This document shows positions 17,902 to 24,843 of a stretch of DNA of 37,109 bases, piece after piece. The position numbers were made by a program, and so were the translations under genes. The DNA lies in the NCBI GenBank assembly GCA_910588165.1, contig CAJUOR010000011.1, forward strand, positions 1-37,109, given 5' to 3'. How positions within the stretch are numbered: position 1 is the stretch's first letter; each line of letters starts with the position of its first letter. The stretch comes from an uncultured Thomasclavelia sp. Its GTDB lineage: Bacteria > Bacillota_I > Bacilli_A > Erysipelotrichales > Coprobacillaceae. The notes under the pieces were generated by a model that did no database searches, was not told the origin of the DNA, and saw only the letters and a list, made by a program, of their open reading frames with translations.

Positions 17902-19785
17902 CTAAAATCCTAGATCATCATCTTGTTGTGGATTTTCCAATGTGAACTGAATTGGGTTTGGACCATAGGTTAAAGTTTGCTTGGAAAGAATAGTTCCTGC
18001 TTGAATTGAGCTTTGGACAAAGACAGAGTCATCATTGAGCCATTCATCGTTATAGGCATTAAATTCACAGCTGACGTAATAGCCTTCCGGAAGTTCAGCG
18101 TCAACCTTAGCACACCAATTTTTGATTGTTCGGTAATTATCACCTGTAAAATCAGGCATAATGACCTCTTTATCATCATCTAGTGTAGCATCATCAGTTG
18201 CATTTTCAGGGTTTAAATATGCTTTGGTTTCATCATCTAAGTCATCATAAGGTAAGTTAGCGCTAAAGGCAAAACGATTGCTTGGTAATGGGTAGGCTTC
18301 TTCACCTAAAATACGGCGGATATCCCTTCTTGTATTTTCGATAGAAGACTGATGAGGCATATAGAAGTAAAGCTCTAAAGAAGTATAGTTAGGTACAAAT
18401 GCACTACCATCACCTTGAATTGTGTGCATTTGAATGTTTAAAGCCGATAAATCACCGTATTTAGATGAACTGCCTAGCTTAGTTAAGACTTCAAATAAGT
18501 TGTACATTTGACTTGTCGGGATATTCGTCTGAATATTATCGCCGACAACTTTCAATAATTTATCGACATTCAATACCCCACTGCCTGAAGCAGCTTTTTT
18601 TAAAATAGCTTGGATAACTAATTGTTGATTAAGACCACGGTCAATATCGCCATTAGGCAAAGTTTTACGATGTCTTGAAAGAGCTAAGGCTTCAGCCCCA
18701 TTTAGAGTCTGGCGACCTTCTTCAATATAAATGCTGTTTTTGTTGCCATAAGCGTCTTGTTCATAGAAGGTGAACGGAACATCAACTTCGATACCACCTA
18801 AGGCATCAACAAGATCAATAACGGCAAAGAAATTAACTTTAACATAATAATCGATATCTATGTTGAAAGCTTGCTCAATACTGTCAATAGTGCATTGGAC
18901 ACCACCGCTTCCCGAATGGGTGATTTTATCACTGAAACCACGGCAAGTAACAGGCAGATATGTATCTCTAGGGATAGAATTTAACGATAGTTTCATTGTT
19001 TTCGGATTGAATGTCGCTAACATAATGACATCGGCATTGCTCGCTTCACTTAAATCACCGCTACGAATATCAACACCGTTAATTAAAATGGTGAAAGGCT
19101 CTTCGGACAAGTCAATATCTTTGACATCTTTTAAATCAATGATACGTGTAAAAGTTTTAATAACTTTGGTTTGGCTATCAAAATCAGGGTGTAAATCTTT
19201 GAGCATGGCTACGGATTGTCCATCTAACATAATGGCATCGGTTTTACCCTCAATAAATTCCTCGTAGGCACTTAAGTAATCCGGATAAGATGCCAATGTG
19301 AATTGATTAGAACTATAACCCGCTTCTTCAATGCCATCTATCAACATTTCATACATTGTAATTGAGCTTTCTTTTTGAACGGCAATTTGATGTCCGACTA
19401 AAGAATCCAAATCTTCAAAATCGGCATCGCTTCTGACAAATAAAGAAGAGCTGACAATATCGCCTTTACCGGTTGAAATTGTACTCATGGTATGAATCGT
19501 TTGAAAGTAAAGATAATCACAGGCACAAACACCTATACCAAAAAGGCAAGATAATACGATAAGCAAAATTTGTGTTTTTTTCATGTGTTTCAGTTTGGCT
19601 AAAACAAGACCTAATAATAGTAACGCATTGATAATCACAAGTATGGCAATCAGAGGCCAACGAAAGCCTAACATTGGATAGATATTTAGTAAAAGAATGC
19701 CGACAGCCACACTGAGTATAGGAAAAATATAAGCAATTCTGCACCAAACAGTTAGGCTATTATGCTTTTTATTACGTTTATTCAA
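17902..19785 (-). CDS. LytR-CpsA-Psr protein with SBP-like and PASTA-like domains
   Basis: Membrane protein likely to transfer anionic glycopolymers from lipid carriers to peptidoglycan. Three membrane helices lie at about 16-35, 42-64 and 72-90. Residues 110-215 resemble a solute-binding-protein fold (DLDSLVGHQIAVQKESSIT, GKTDAIMLDG). The LCP catalytic domain spans 232-400 with SIPRDTYLPV (R273), DYYVKVNFFAVIDLVDALGG and ALSRHRK (R371, R373). An acidic linker (515-540) leads to a C-terminal PASTA-like unit (VIMPDFTGDNYRTIKNW ... TYGPNP, 540-612). Usual LCP proteins are 300-450 aa with one helix; this is 627. It starts with TTG 19785, after AAAGGGGG, overlapping the yigZ end by 8 bp, so translation is coupled. 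Confidence 0.9.
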   Translation of the reverse strand: MNKRNKKHNSLTVWCRIAYIFPILSVAVGILLLNIYPMLGFRWPLIAILVIINALLLLGLVLAKLKHMKKTQILLIVLSCLFGIGVCACDYLYFQTIHTMSTISTGKGDIVSSSLFVRSDADFEDLDSLVGHQIAVQKESSITMYEMLIDGIEEAGYSSNQFTLASYPDYLSAYEEFIEGKTDAIMLDGQSVAMLKDLHPDFDSQTKVIKTFTRIIDLKDVKDIDLSEEPFTILINGVDIRSGDLSEASNADVIMLATFNPKTMKLSLNSIPRDTYLPVTCRGFSDKITHSGSGGVQCTIDSIEQAFNIDIDYYVKVNFFAVIDLVDALGGIEVDVPFTFYEQDAYGNKNSIYIEEGRQTLNGAEALALSRHRKTLPNGDIDRGLNQQLVIQAILKKAASGSGVLNVDKLLKVVGDNIQTNIPTSQMYNLFEVLTKLGSSSKYGDLSALNIQMHTIQGDGSAFVPNYTSLELYFYMPHQSSIENTRRDIRRILGEEAYPLPSNRFAFSANLPYDDLDDETKAYLNPENATDDATLDDDKEVIMPDFTGDNYRTIKNWCAKVDAELPEGYYVSCEFNAYNDEWLNDDSVFVQSSIQAGTILSKQTLTYGPNPIQFTLENPQQDDDLGF

Positions 19786-20398
19786 TATTTTCGTCCCCCT
19801 TTATTTCAACATCATCATATTTTAAACATTCCCAAGATAACTGGTTGAAAAATCTTTCATTTAATTCTTCAATGAAAGCTTCATTTAAGATGAAAAATTC
19901 ATAATGAACTTGTTCTTGATAATCCTTGATATAGATATCAATAGCCTTCGTTTTAAAAATATAGTCGATTTGGCGAATTAAACTGTAATCAAAACTTAAG
20001 CGATAGTAAGGTGCCTTTTTAGTATAGACAATATCACAAATATCAAGGCATTCCACAACACTTTGACTGTATGCTCTAACTAATCCCCCGGCACCAAGTT
20101 TGATGCCTCCGAAATATCTAACGACAACAGCTAAGATATGATTGAGTCCATTTTTTTCTAAGACATTCATCATCGGCATACCGGCTGTTTTACTAGGCTC
20201 ACCATTATCGCTGGCTTTAATTGCAGCATCGATGCGATAGGCATAGCAGTAATGAGAAGCATCAGGATAGCTTTCTTTGATTTCTTCTAAATATAAAGGT
20301 ACAAGCTCAACATCGCTTATCGGTATGAGAATGGCAATGAAGCGTGATTTATTGATGATAATTTCATTTACAGTTTGTTTTCTAATCGTTTTTATCAT
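19778..20398 (-). CDS. yigZ: YigZ/IMPACT-family protein
   Basis: A 206-aa protein of the UPF0029/IMPACT family, role in translation stress suggested for relatives but reaction unknown. The N-terminal domain shows the family signature: SDNGEPSKTAGMPMMNVLE, then VVVRYFGGIKLGAGGLVRAY. A ferredoxin-like DUF1949-type C-terminal domain follows (about 135-200). AGGAGG is seven bases upstream of the ATG. First gene of a two-gene operon with the LCP protein; the pairing of this family with LCP genes recurs in Bacillota. It is divergent from degV. Confidence 0.9.
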   Translation of the reverse strand: MIKTIRKQTVNEIIINKSRFIAILIPISDVELVPLYLEEIKESYPDASHYCYAYRIDAAIKASDNGEPSKTAGMPMMNVLEKNGLNHILAVVVRYFGGIKLGAGGLVRAYSQSVVECLDICDIVYTKKAPYYRLSFDYSLIRQIDYIFKTKAIDIYIKDYQEQVHYEFFILNEAFIEELNERFFNQLSWECLKYDDVEIKGDENIE

Positions 20399-20419
20399 GC
20401 TTCAACCTCCACGTTATCT

Positions 20420-20425
20420 ATTATA
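20420..20425 (-). promoter_or_regulatory. -10 box for the yigZ-LCP operon
   Basis: TATAAT on the minus strand, 22 bp upstream of the yigZ ATG. The -35 is weak (TTTCAT at 17 bp). Confidence 0.45.
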
Positions 20426-20526
20426 GAATATCATGCGTCGAAATGAAAGCAAAGCTAGAAAAAATTTTTTATTTTGATAAATTTGTGTTATTTGCTGAAA
20501 AAAGACAAGAAAATACAAATATATTG

Positions 20527-20535
20527 TGTTATGAT
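20527..20535 (+). promoter_or_regulatory. Extended -10 promoter of degV
   Basis: TGT then TATGAT (20530-20535), no clear -35. It gives a leader of about 14 nt containing AAAGGAG. Confidence 0.5.
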
Positions 20536-20555
20536 ATAGCAAAGGAGATGATAGA

Positions 20556-21404
20556 ATGTCTAAGATTGCCATTCTTGCAGATAGTGGCTGTCAATTAAAT
20601 AGTCATGAAGGGTTGTATATTGTACCTTTATTAGTAACTATCAATGAAGATAGCTATTTGGATGGGATTGATATAGATTCAGCTCAAGTTTTTGAAAAAA
20701 TGAAACGTGATCCTATGTGTATGCCTAAAACAAGTCAGCCGACAAGTGGAGATTTAGTATCGGCGATGGAAAAGATTAAAGATGCGGGATATGATATGAT
20801 TTTAGGAATTAGTATTGCCACAGGGTTAAGCTCGACCTTATCGGGTATGCGACTAGCAGCAGATATGGTAGGGATACCTATTACTTTGGTTGATTCTAAA
20901 GGAACAGCCGGCAATCAGCGTTATCTAGTCGAAGTTGCTGAAAGCTGTATTGCCAAAGGTATGCCGATAGAGGCGATTAAAGAAACATTAGATGCTTTAG
21001 TTGAAACCTCGGCAACCGTGATTATGGCTAGTAACCTTGACCATTTAAAACGTGGCGGTCGTATTACGCCGGCGGTTGCTTTGTTGGCGGGAATGTTAAA
21101 AATTGTGCCGGTGATGAAATTGAATAACGCTTTAGGTGGTAAAATTGATACTTTAGCTAAAGCCAGAACCCAAAAGAAAGCACGCATGGTGATGATTGAA
21201 GATATGCAAGCTCATGGAGTGAATGCTAAGGATTACAAGATTACTGTTGAGCATGTTTTGTGTGAAGAAGAAGCCAAAGCTTTGGTTGATGAAATCAAAG
21301 GTCATTTTGGCAAGGAGATAGATATTCAGTTTGGCTTATTGCCTTCGGTTGTAGGCGTCCACATGGGCATAGGGGGATTAGGTTTACAGTATATTCATAA
21401 ATAA
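20556..21404 (+). CDS. degV: DegV family fatty-acid-binding protein
   Basis: Cytosolic protein that binds a single fatty acid; relatives (FakB) present it to the FakA kinase for phospholipid synthesis. 282 aa, normal length. Family motifs: ILADSGCQL at the N-terminus, KTSQPTSGD (binding loop, about residue 52), GLSSTLSGMRLA, and LKRGGRITPAVALLAG. AAAGGAG lies nine bases upstream. Followed after 18 bp by a pyruvate-kinase-like gene in the same operon. No fakA is in the window, so the partner and fatty-acid preference are unknown. Confidence 0.93.
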   Translation: MSKIAILADSGCQLNSHEGLYIVPLLVTINEDSYLDGIDIDSAQVFEKMKRDPMCMPKTSQPTSGDLVSAMEKIKDAGYDMILGISIATGLSSTLSGMRLAADMVGIPITLVDSKGTAGNQRYLVEVAESCIAKGMPIEAIKETLDALVETSATVIMASNLDHLKRGGRITPAVALLAGMLKIVPVMKLNNALGGKIDTLAKARTQKKARMVMIEDMQAHGVNAKDYKITVEHVLCEEEAKALVDEIKGHFGKEIDIQFGLLPSVVGVHMGIGGLGLQYIHK

Positions 21405-21422
21405 AGAAGTGAGGGAGAAGCA

Positions 21423-22412
21423 ATGCGTTTTTTTGCAACATTAGGACCTAAGAGTCATTCGATTGAAACATTAAAATCTTTATTTGAAGCGGGTATGACA
21501 GGTGTTCGTTTAAATTTATCACACGGTAATTTAAATGAAGGTAAGCCTTGGATTGATGAGTTAATTGAGGCAGCCAAACAGTGTGGTAAATCATATGAAT
21601 TGTTAGTGGATTTGAATGGGCCGGAGATTAGAGTCGGTGCGCTTGAACAACCGCTACTATGTAATATAAAAGATATTGTGACTTTAGGTGAAGATGGTAT
21701 TGAAGTCCCTCAAGAAGTTTTTTCTACCTTACAAAAAGGAGATGTGGTTTTGTTAGATGATGGACGCTTACGTTTGATTTGTTTAGAAGTAGCGGATAGC
21801 CAAGCTAAATTAGAAGTTTTACAAGGTGGCTTATTGCATGGACATAAAAGCTTAGCGATTGAAGGGAAGTCGATTGATTTACCGACGTTAAGTGTCAAAG
21901 ACTACCAAAATCTTAAAATGATGAAAAATTATCAGATTACCGGTGTCATGCTTCCTTTTGTTAGGCATATCGGTGATTTACAAAACTTAAGACAAGCCTT
22001 ACATCAGGAAGGCTTAGATCATATTCGTATTTATGCTAAAATTGAAAATATGCAAGGCGTTAGAAGGTTACCTGATTTCATCAAAGCCTGTGATGAGGTT
22101 GTTATTGCAAGAGGTGATTTAGGTAATGCTATGCCTTTGTGGGAATTACCGGCTGTTCAAAAACAATTATCCCAAGTCTGTCTTGAGAACAACAAGCCTT
22201 TTATGGTAGTTACACAGTTGCTAGATAGTATGATTGAAAAAGCTTCACCAACTAGAGCAGAAGTGTCTGATATTTTCAATGCTGTATTAGACGGGGCAAG
22301 TTCTTTAATGGTAACCGGTGAAACGGCGATTGGACAATATCCGATAGCTGTCATGCGTTATTTAGTTAATACGGCTAATGAAGCATTAAAATATTTAGAA
22401 AGGATAGGATAG
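21423..22412 (+). CDS. Short pyruvate-kinase-like protein, no C-terminal domain
   Basis: Pyruvate-kinase fold of 329 aa, against about 470-590 for normal enzymes. Barrel and a reduced B domain (about 70-155) are present, and the allosteric C-terminal domain is absent. Active-site residues are largely kept: GVRLNLSHG (R29, N31, S33), DLNGPEIR (the usual DTKGPEIR, with N in place of K), AKIEN (K206, E208), ARGDLG (D232), TQLLDSM (T264), SPTRAEVSD and TGETAIG. It may be an active, unregulated phosphotransferase on phosphoenolpyruvate or a paralog with another substrate. It lies 18 bp after degV. A terminator overlaps its stop codon. It is not a truncated pseudogene by appearance, since the frame ends cleanly at the domain boundary. 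Confidence 0.8.
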   Translation: MRFFATLGPKSHSIETLKSLFEAGMTGVRLNLSHGNLNEGKPWIDELIEAAKQCGKSYELLVDLNGPEIRVGALEQPLLCNIKDIVTLGEDGIEVPQEVFSTLQKGDVVLLDDGRLRLICLEVADSQAKLEVLQGGLLHGHKSLAIEGKSIDLPTLSVKDYQNLKMMKNYQITGVMLPFVRHIGDLQNLRQALHQEGLDHIRIYAKIENMQGVRRLPDFIKACDEVVIARGDLGNAMPLWELPAVQKQLSQVCLENNKPFMVVTQLLDSMIEKASPTRAEVSDIFNAVLDGASSLMVTGETAIGQYPIAVMRYLVNTANEALKYLERIG

Positions 22413-22429
22413 TTTATATCCTATCTTTT
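22403..22429 (+). terminator. Terminator overlapping the stop of the pyruvate-kinase-like gene
   Basis: GATAGGATA-GTTTA-TATCCTATC, a perfect 9-bp stem, followed by TTTT. An alternative pairing of ATATCCTAT with ATAGGGGATAT (22416-22443) would exclude it and cover the next ribosome site. Confidence 0.65.
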
Positions 22430-22446
22430 AAATAGGGGATATATAG

Positions 22447-23085
22447 ATGAGAAATATTACAAATGGACAGTATTTTAATGAATATGCCAAGAAGCATTAC
22501 AGTCAAAGATTTAAAGGTGAGTTTATTCCTTTTAACGAGGCACTGATGGACGGAAGTGTAATATGGCCATTGTTTAGTCAAGCCTTTATTCAACAAAGAT
22601 GTCTTGATTTAGCACTAGATAACCATTTTTATTTGCAAAATCTTCAAGCCTTCTTAAAAAAACTACCTTCTATTGATACAGTCAATTTGTTCTTTGGTAA
22701 AGATACTTTTTGTCAAATCAATTTACTAGGTGTTTTAGCTGTTTTAGAACAGTTTAATTATTCTTGTGCTAATCTTTATTTAATTGATGATGCGACTTGT
22801 GAAATTCTCGAAGAAAAGATTGAGATTGATATAAATGGTTATATGGAAATCGCTCAGGCTTTATTCACGCAACAAAAAGTCATTTCATCTGATTTGCCTT
22901 ATTTAAATGAAGCAATGGAGCGTTATTGTTGTTTTAAACAAGGAAATGATGAAGTAACAGCTTTTATTAGATCGCATCGGTCCATGTCAAACGAACAATT
23001 ATTGCAGAAGGCACTTGTTTTAGGTCAAAAAGATGGGTTAAGTGACCAAATCATTTTGAAAATGATAGAAAGACTGGAGCGGTAA
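22447..23085 (+). CDS. DUF1835-like protein
   Basis: A 212-aa soluble protein. The N-terminal half fits the DUF1835 pattern: ITNGQYFNEYAKK, then an FNEALMDGSVIWPLF segment like the usual 'd.L.eGPv' block, and VNLFFGKDTFCQINLLGVLA resembling the conserved 'LWFg.D.fDqlnLl' block. The C-terminal half is helical (about 140-212). Function of the family is unknown. Ribosome site AGGGG is six to eight bases upstream. It follows the pyruvate-kinase-like gene after a terminator, so its expression probably depends on readthrough. The family call rests on my reading of motifs. Confidence 0.6.
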   Translation: MRNITNGQYFNEYAKKHYSQRFKGEFIPFNEALMDGSVIWPLFSQAFIQQRCLDLALDNHFYLQNLQAFLKKLPSIDTVNLFFGKDTFCQINLLGVLAVLEQFNYSCANLYLIDDATCEILEEKIEIDINGYMEIAQALFTQQKVISSDLPYLNEAMERYCCFKQGNDEVTAFIRSHRSMSNEQLLQKALVLGQKDGLSDQIILKMIERLER

Positions 23086-23130
23086 AAAGTGTTTATTTTA
23101 GTTTCTAATCAAAAGATGGTAGAAGAGTAC

Positions 23131-23159
23131 TTGACAATTAGATAGAAGATAGCTAAAAT
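23131..23159 (+). promoter_or_regulatory. queT promoter
   Basis: TTGACA (23131-23136), 17-bp spacer, TAAAAT (23154-23159). Predicted start near 23166, giving a 55-nt leader. Confidence 0.8.
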
Positions 23160-23165
23160 ATTCAT

Positions 23166-23220
23166 GTTTTCAATGAGGTGACATTTAAGTGGAAACAAAA
23201 AATCAAATGAAAGGAGTTGT
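23166..23220 (+). promoter_or_regulatory. queT leader with possible pseudoknot
   Basis: GTTTTC (23166-23171) can pair with GAAAC (23192-23196), and the enclosed CATTT (23182-23186) can pair with AAATG (23205-23209) past an A-rich stretch, forming an H-type pseudoknot directly before AAGGAG. This topology is that of preQ1-I riboswitches, which often control queT, but the conserved loop sequence of that class is not present. Pairings are AT-rich and unproven. Confidence 0.3.
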
Positions 23221-23224
23221 ATGA
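23189..23224 (+). CDS. Possible 11-codon leader peptide overlapping queT
   Basis: GTG 23189 is preceded by GAGGTGA with 7-nt spacing and encodes VETKNQMKGVV before a TGA that overlaps the queT ATG as ATGA. The GAGGTG-type ribosome site is used by other genes here (glgB, mfd). If translated it would couple to queT and compete with the proposed leader pseudoknot. No further evidence. Confidence 0.3.
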   Translation: METKNQMKGVV

Positions 23225-23697
23225 CGATGTCTTCTTTTGATGTGAAGACCGTTGCACAAAACGCATTGATTGCCTGCCTTTATGCAGTGCTGACACTTGC
23301 AATTGCACCATTGGCATATTCTGAGATTCAGTTCAGAATATCCGAAATCATTGTTTTCTTAGCATTTTACAAACGCAAATGGATTCCCGGGTTAATTGCA
23401 GGGTGCTTTTTGGCAAACTTGTATTCACCATTAGGTCTTTACGATTTAGTGTTCGGAACATTGAGTACTGTTCTGGTAACATATGCGATGTATTACTTAA
23501 ACAATCGCTACCTTGCCGCTTTGACAGGTGCTATCATTACCGGCTTAATCGTAGGCGGTGAACTGACACTTGCGTTTGCGACGCCACTTTTATTGAACGT
23601 TATTTATGTGGCATTAGGCGAATTAGGCGTTTTAATTATCGGTGCATTTATTTTCGGACAGATTGAAAATAAAGAAGTTTTTAAAAAATTATTGTAG
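23221..23697 (+). CDS. queT: QueT family queuosine-precursor transporter subunit
   Basis: Integral membrane protein of 158 aa with four to five hydrophobic helices, the substrate-binding S component of an energy-coupling-factor transporter for queuosine precursors (preQ0/preQ1 or queuine). Family features: QNALIACLYAVLTLAIAPLA near the start, the YSEIQFRISEIIVFLAFY segment with the conserved FRxSE, and NLYSPLGLYDLVFGTL. ATG 23221 sits four bases after AAGGAG and ATG 23227 ten bases after, so either may serve. The ECF energizing subunits are elsewhere. It has its own strong promoter and terminator. Confidence 0.92.
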   Translation: MTMSSFDVKTVAQNALIACLYAVLTLAIAPLAYSEIQFRISEIIVFLAFYKRKWIPGLIAGCFLANLYSPLGLYDLVFGTLSTVLVTYAMYYLNNRYLAALTGAIITGLIVGGELTLAFATPLLLNVIYVALGELGVLIIGAFIFGQIENKEVFKKLL

Positions 23698-23705
23698 GTA
23701 AAAAT

Positions 23706-23742
23706 AAGTTGTTGGTTGAGTAAACAAATCAACAACTTTTTT
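23706..23742 (+). terminator. Terminator after queT
   Basis: AAGTTGTTG/CAACAACTT, a perfect 9-bp stem with additional inner pairing, followed by a T run. Confidence 0.85.
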
Positions 23743-23870
23743 GATGACAAAATCAGTGATGGCAATCTTTAGTTAAAACCGAAGAACTCCATTAAGAAAA
23801 AATTAAAGATATTCTTTATTTTTTAAAACAATATAAAGTTTAAATTAAAATCCCGAATACGATTTTAGAC

Positions 23871-23876
23871 TATAAT
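23871..23876 (+). promoter_or_regulatory. -10 box of the C39-like peptidase gene
   Basis: TATAAT 30 bp upstream of the start; the -35 region is not consensus. Confidence 0.45.
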
Positions 23877-23905
23877 TAAGTCGAAATCATAAAAGGGGAG
23901 TAGGA

Positions 23906-24649
23906 ATGATGAGAAAGGTAAAGGCTAGAAAGATTAAAAGAACATTGCTATATATCAGAAAGGCAATGTTGATTATATGTTTGTTTGGCTTAGCATCATT
24001 TGTTGTGATTAAGATAAATCAAGGAAATGCCAAGGACGATGATATTTTCTATCCTGTAATTAAACAAGATACGAATGAGAATTATGATGGGCTCGGACAA
24101 GAGGAAATAAAGGGAAAAGATGGCTATTTTACGACATTTACAACAGCTCATGAAAGAACCTTTTTAGAATATAAACAAAATGACGGTTCTTGGAAAGATA
24201 ATGAGTATTGGGGCGGAACGATGGAGGACAATGGTTGCGGGATTGTGGCTTTGGCTACTTTGCTAAGTGGATACAATCAAAATTATACTCCTGAGGACTT
24301 AAGGCAAAAGTATTATCCTAAGATGGATTATGATTATTTATCCAATGAATTGGCTCTTGAATTCGGAATCAGTAATTCGGATTTCATGTACGATGAAAAT
24401 AGTTTGTCTGAGAATGCTATTTTAAACCATTTAAAACAAGAGATGCCTATCCTTGTTTGCGTTTGGGATAATGTGGCTAATAGATGGACAAAAGAATCCC
24501 ATTACTTGCTTTTATTGGCAGCAGATCAAAATGGTATGGTATATGTTTCAAATCCAAACGGTTTAGAAAATACATCTAAAAGCTCTGGCTGGTATGATAT
24601 TTCCGAGGTATCGCCCTATATTGCCAAAATACTTTATATCTATGAGTAA
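23906..24649 (+). CDS. Membrane-anchored C39-like cysteine peptidase
   Basis: Papain-fold protein of the Peptidase_C39_2 type. A basic N-terminus (KVKARKIKR) and one helix (about 20-36) place the catalytic domain outside the cell. Catalytic residues are visible: C111 in DNGCGIVALATLLSG, H199 in SHYLLLLAAD, and N216 in SNPNG. The role of such stand-alone enzymes is uncertain; most are predicted peptidoglycan or peptide hydrolases. The two starts ATG 23906 and 23909 are both possible after AAGGGGAG. Single gene with its own terminator. No bacteriocin or ABC transporter genes are adjacent, which argues against a leader-peptide processing role. Confidence 0.85.
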   Translation: MMRKVKARKIKRTLLYIRKAMLIICLFGLASFVVIKINQGNAKDDDIFYPVIKQDTNENYDGLGQEEIKGKDGYFTTFTTAHERTFLEYKQNDGSWKDNEYWGGTMEDNGCGIVALATLLSGYNQNYTPEDLRQKYYPKMDYDYLSNELALEFGISNSDFMYDENSLSENAILNHLKQEMPILVCVWDNVANRWTKESHYLLLLAADQNGMVYVSNPNGLENTSKSSGWYDISEVSPYIAKILYIYE

Positions 24650-24737
24650 AAATGGTTAAATGAACTTGTGTTTAAAGTTAAGCTTGATAATAAAGGCTAA
24701 GTACTTAACCTATGTTTATAAAAATACGATAATTAGC

Positions 24738-24767
24738 AGTTGTTCAACCAAGAACAACTTTTATTTT
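24738..24767 (+). terminator. Terminator after the C39-like gene
   Basis: AGTTGTTC-AACCAA-GAACAACT, a perfect 8-bp stem followed by TTTATTTT, 88 bp downstream of the stop. Confidence 0.75.
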
Positions 24768-24774
24768 CAAAAAC

Positions 24775-24788
24775 TGTAAACGCTTCTC
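24775..24788 (+). promoter_or_regulatory. Partial cre-like site upstream of mupG
   Basis: TGTAAACGCTTCTC matches the first 11 positions of the cre consensus and then diverges. It overlaps the -35 region of the mupG promoter, as expected of catabolite repression of an amino-sugar scavenging gene. Confidence 0.35.
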
Positions 24789-24804
24789 TTTTGGCTAGGA
24801 TATG

Positions 24805-24813
24805 TGATATAAT
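24805..24813 (+). promoter_or_regulatory. Extended -10 promoter of mupG
   Basis: TGA then TATAAT (24808-24813), with a weak -35, 30 bp before the ATG. Confidence 0.6.
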
Positions 24814-24843
24814 ATAGGTAGCATAAAAGAGGAGGAGAATACA

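Noticed and set aside
18860-19267. Plus-strand 135-codon frame inside the LCP gene
   Set aside because: Shadow of a strongly supported coding region; no start signals.
23089-23145. 18-codon GTG frame (FILVSNQKMVEEYLTIR) after the DUF1835-like gene
   Set aside because: Looks slightly coding, but is too short, overlaps the queT -35 box and has only a poor ribosome site; perhaps a gene relic.
23166-23220. Standard preQ1-I riboswitch before queT
   Set aside because: The conserved loop and CUA tail of the class are not present; only the general pseudoknot topology fits.
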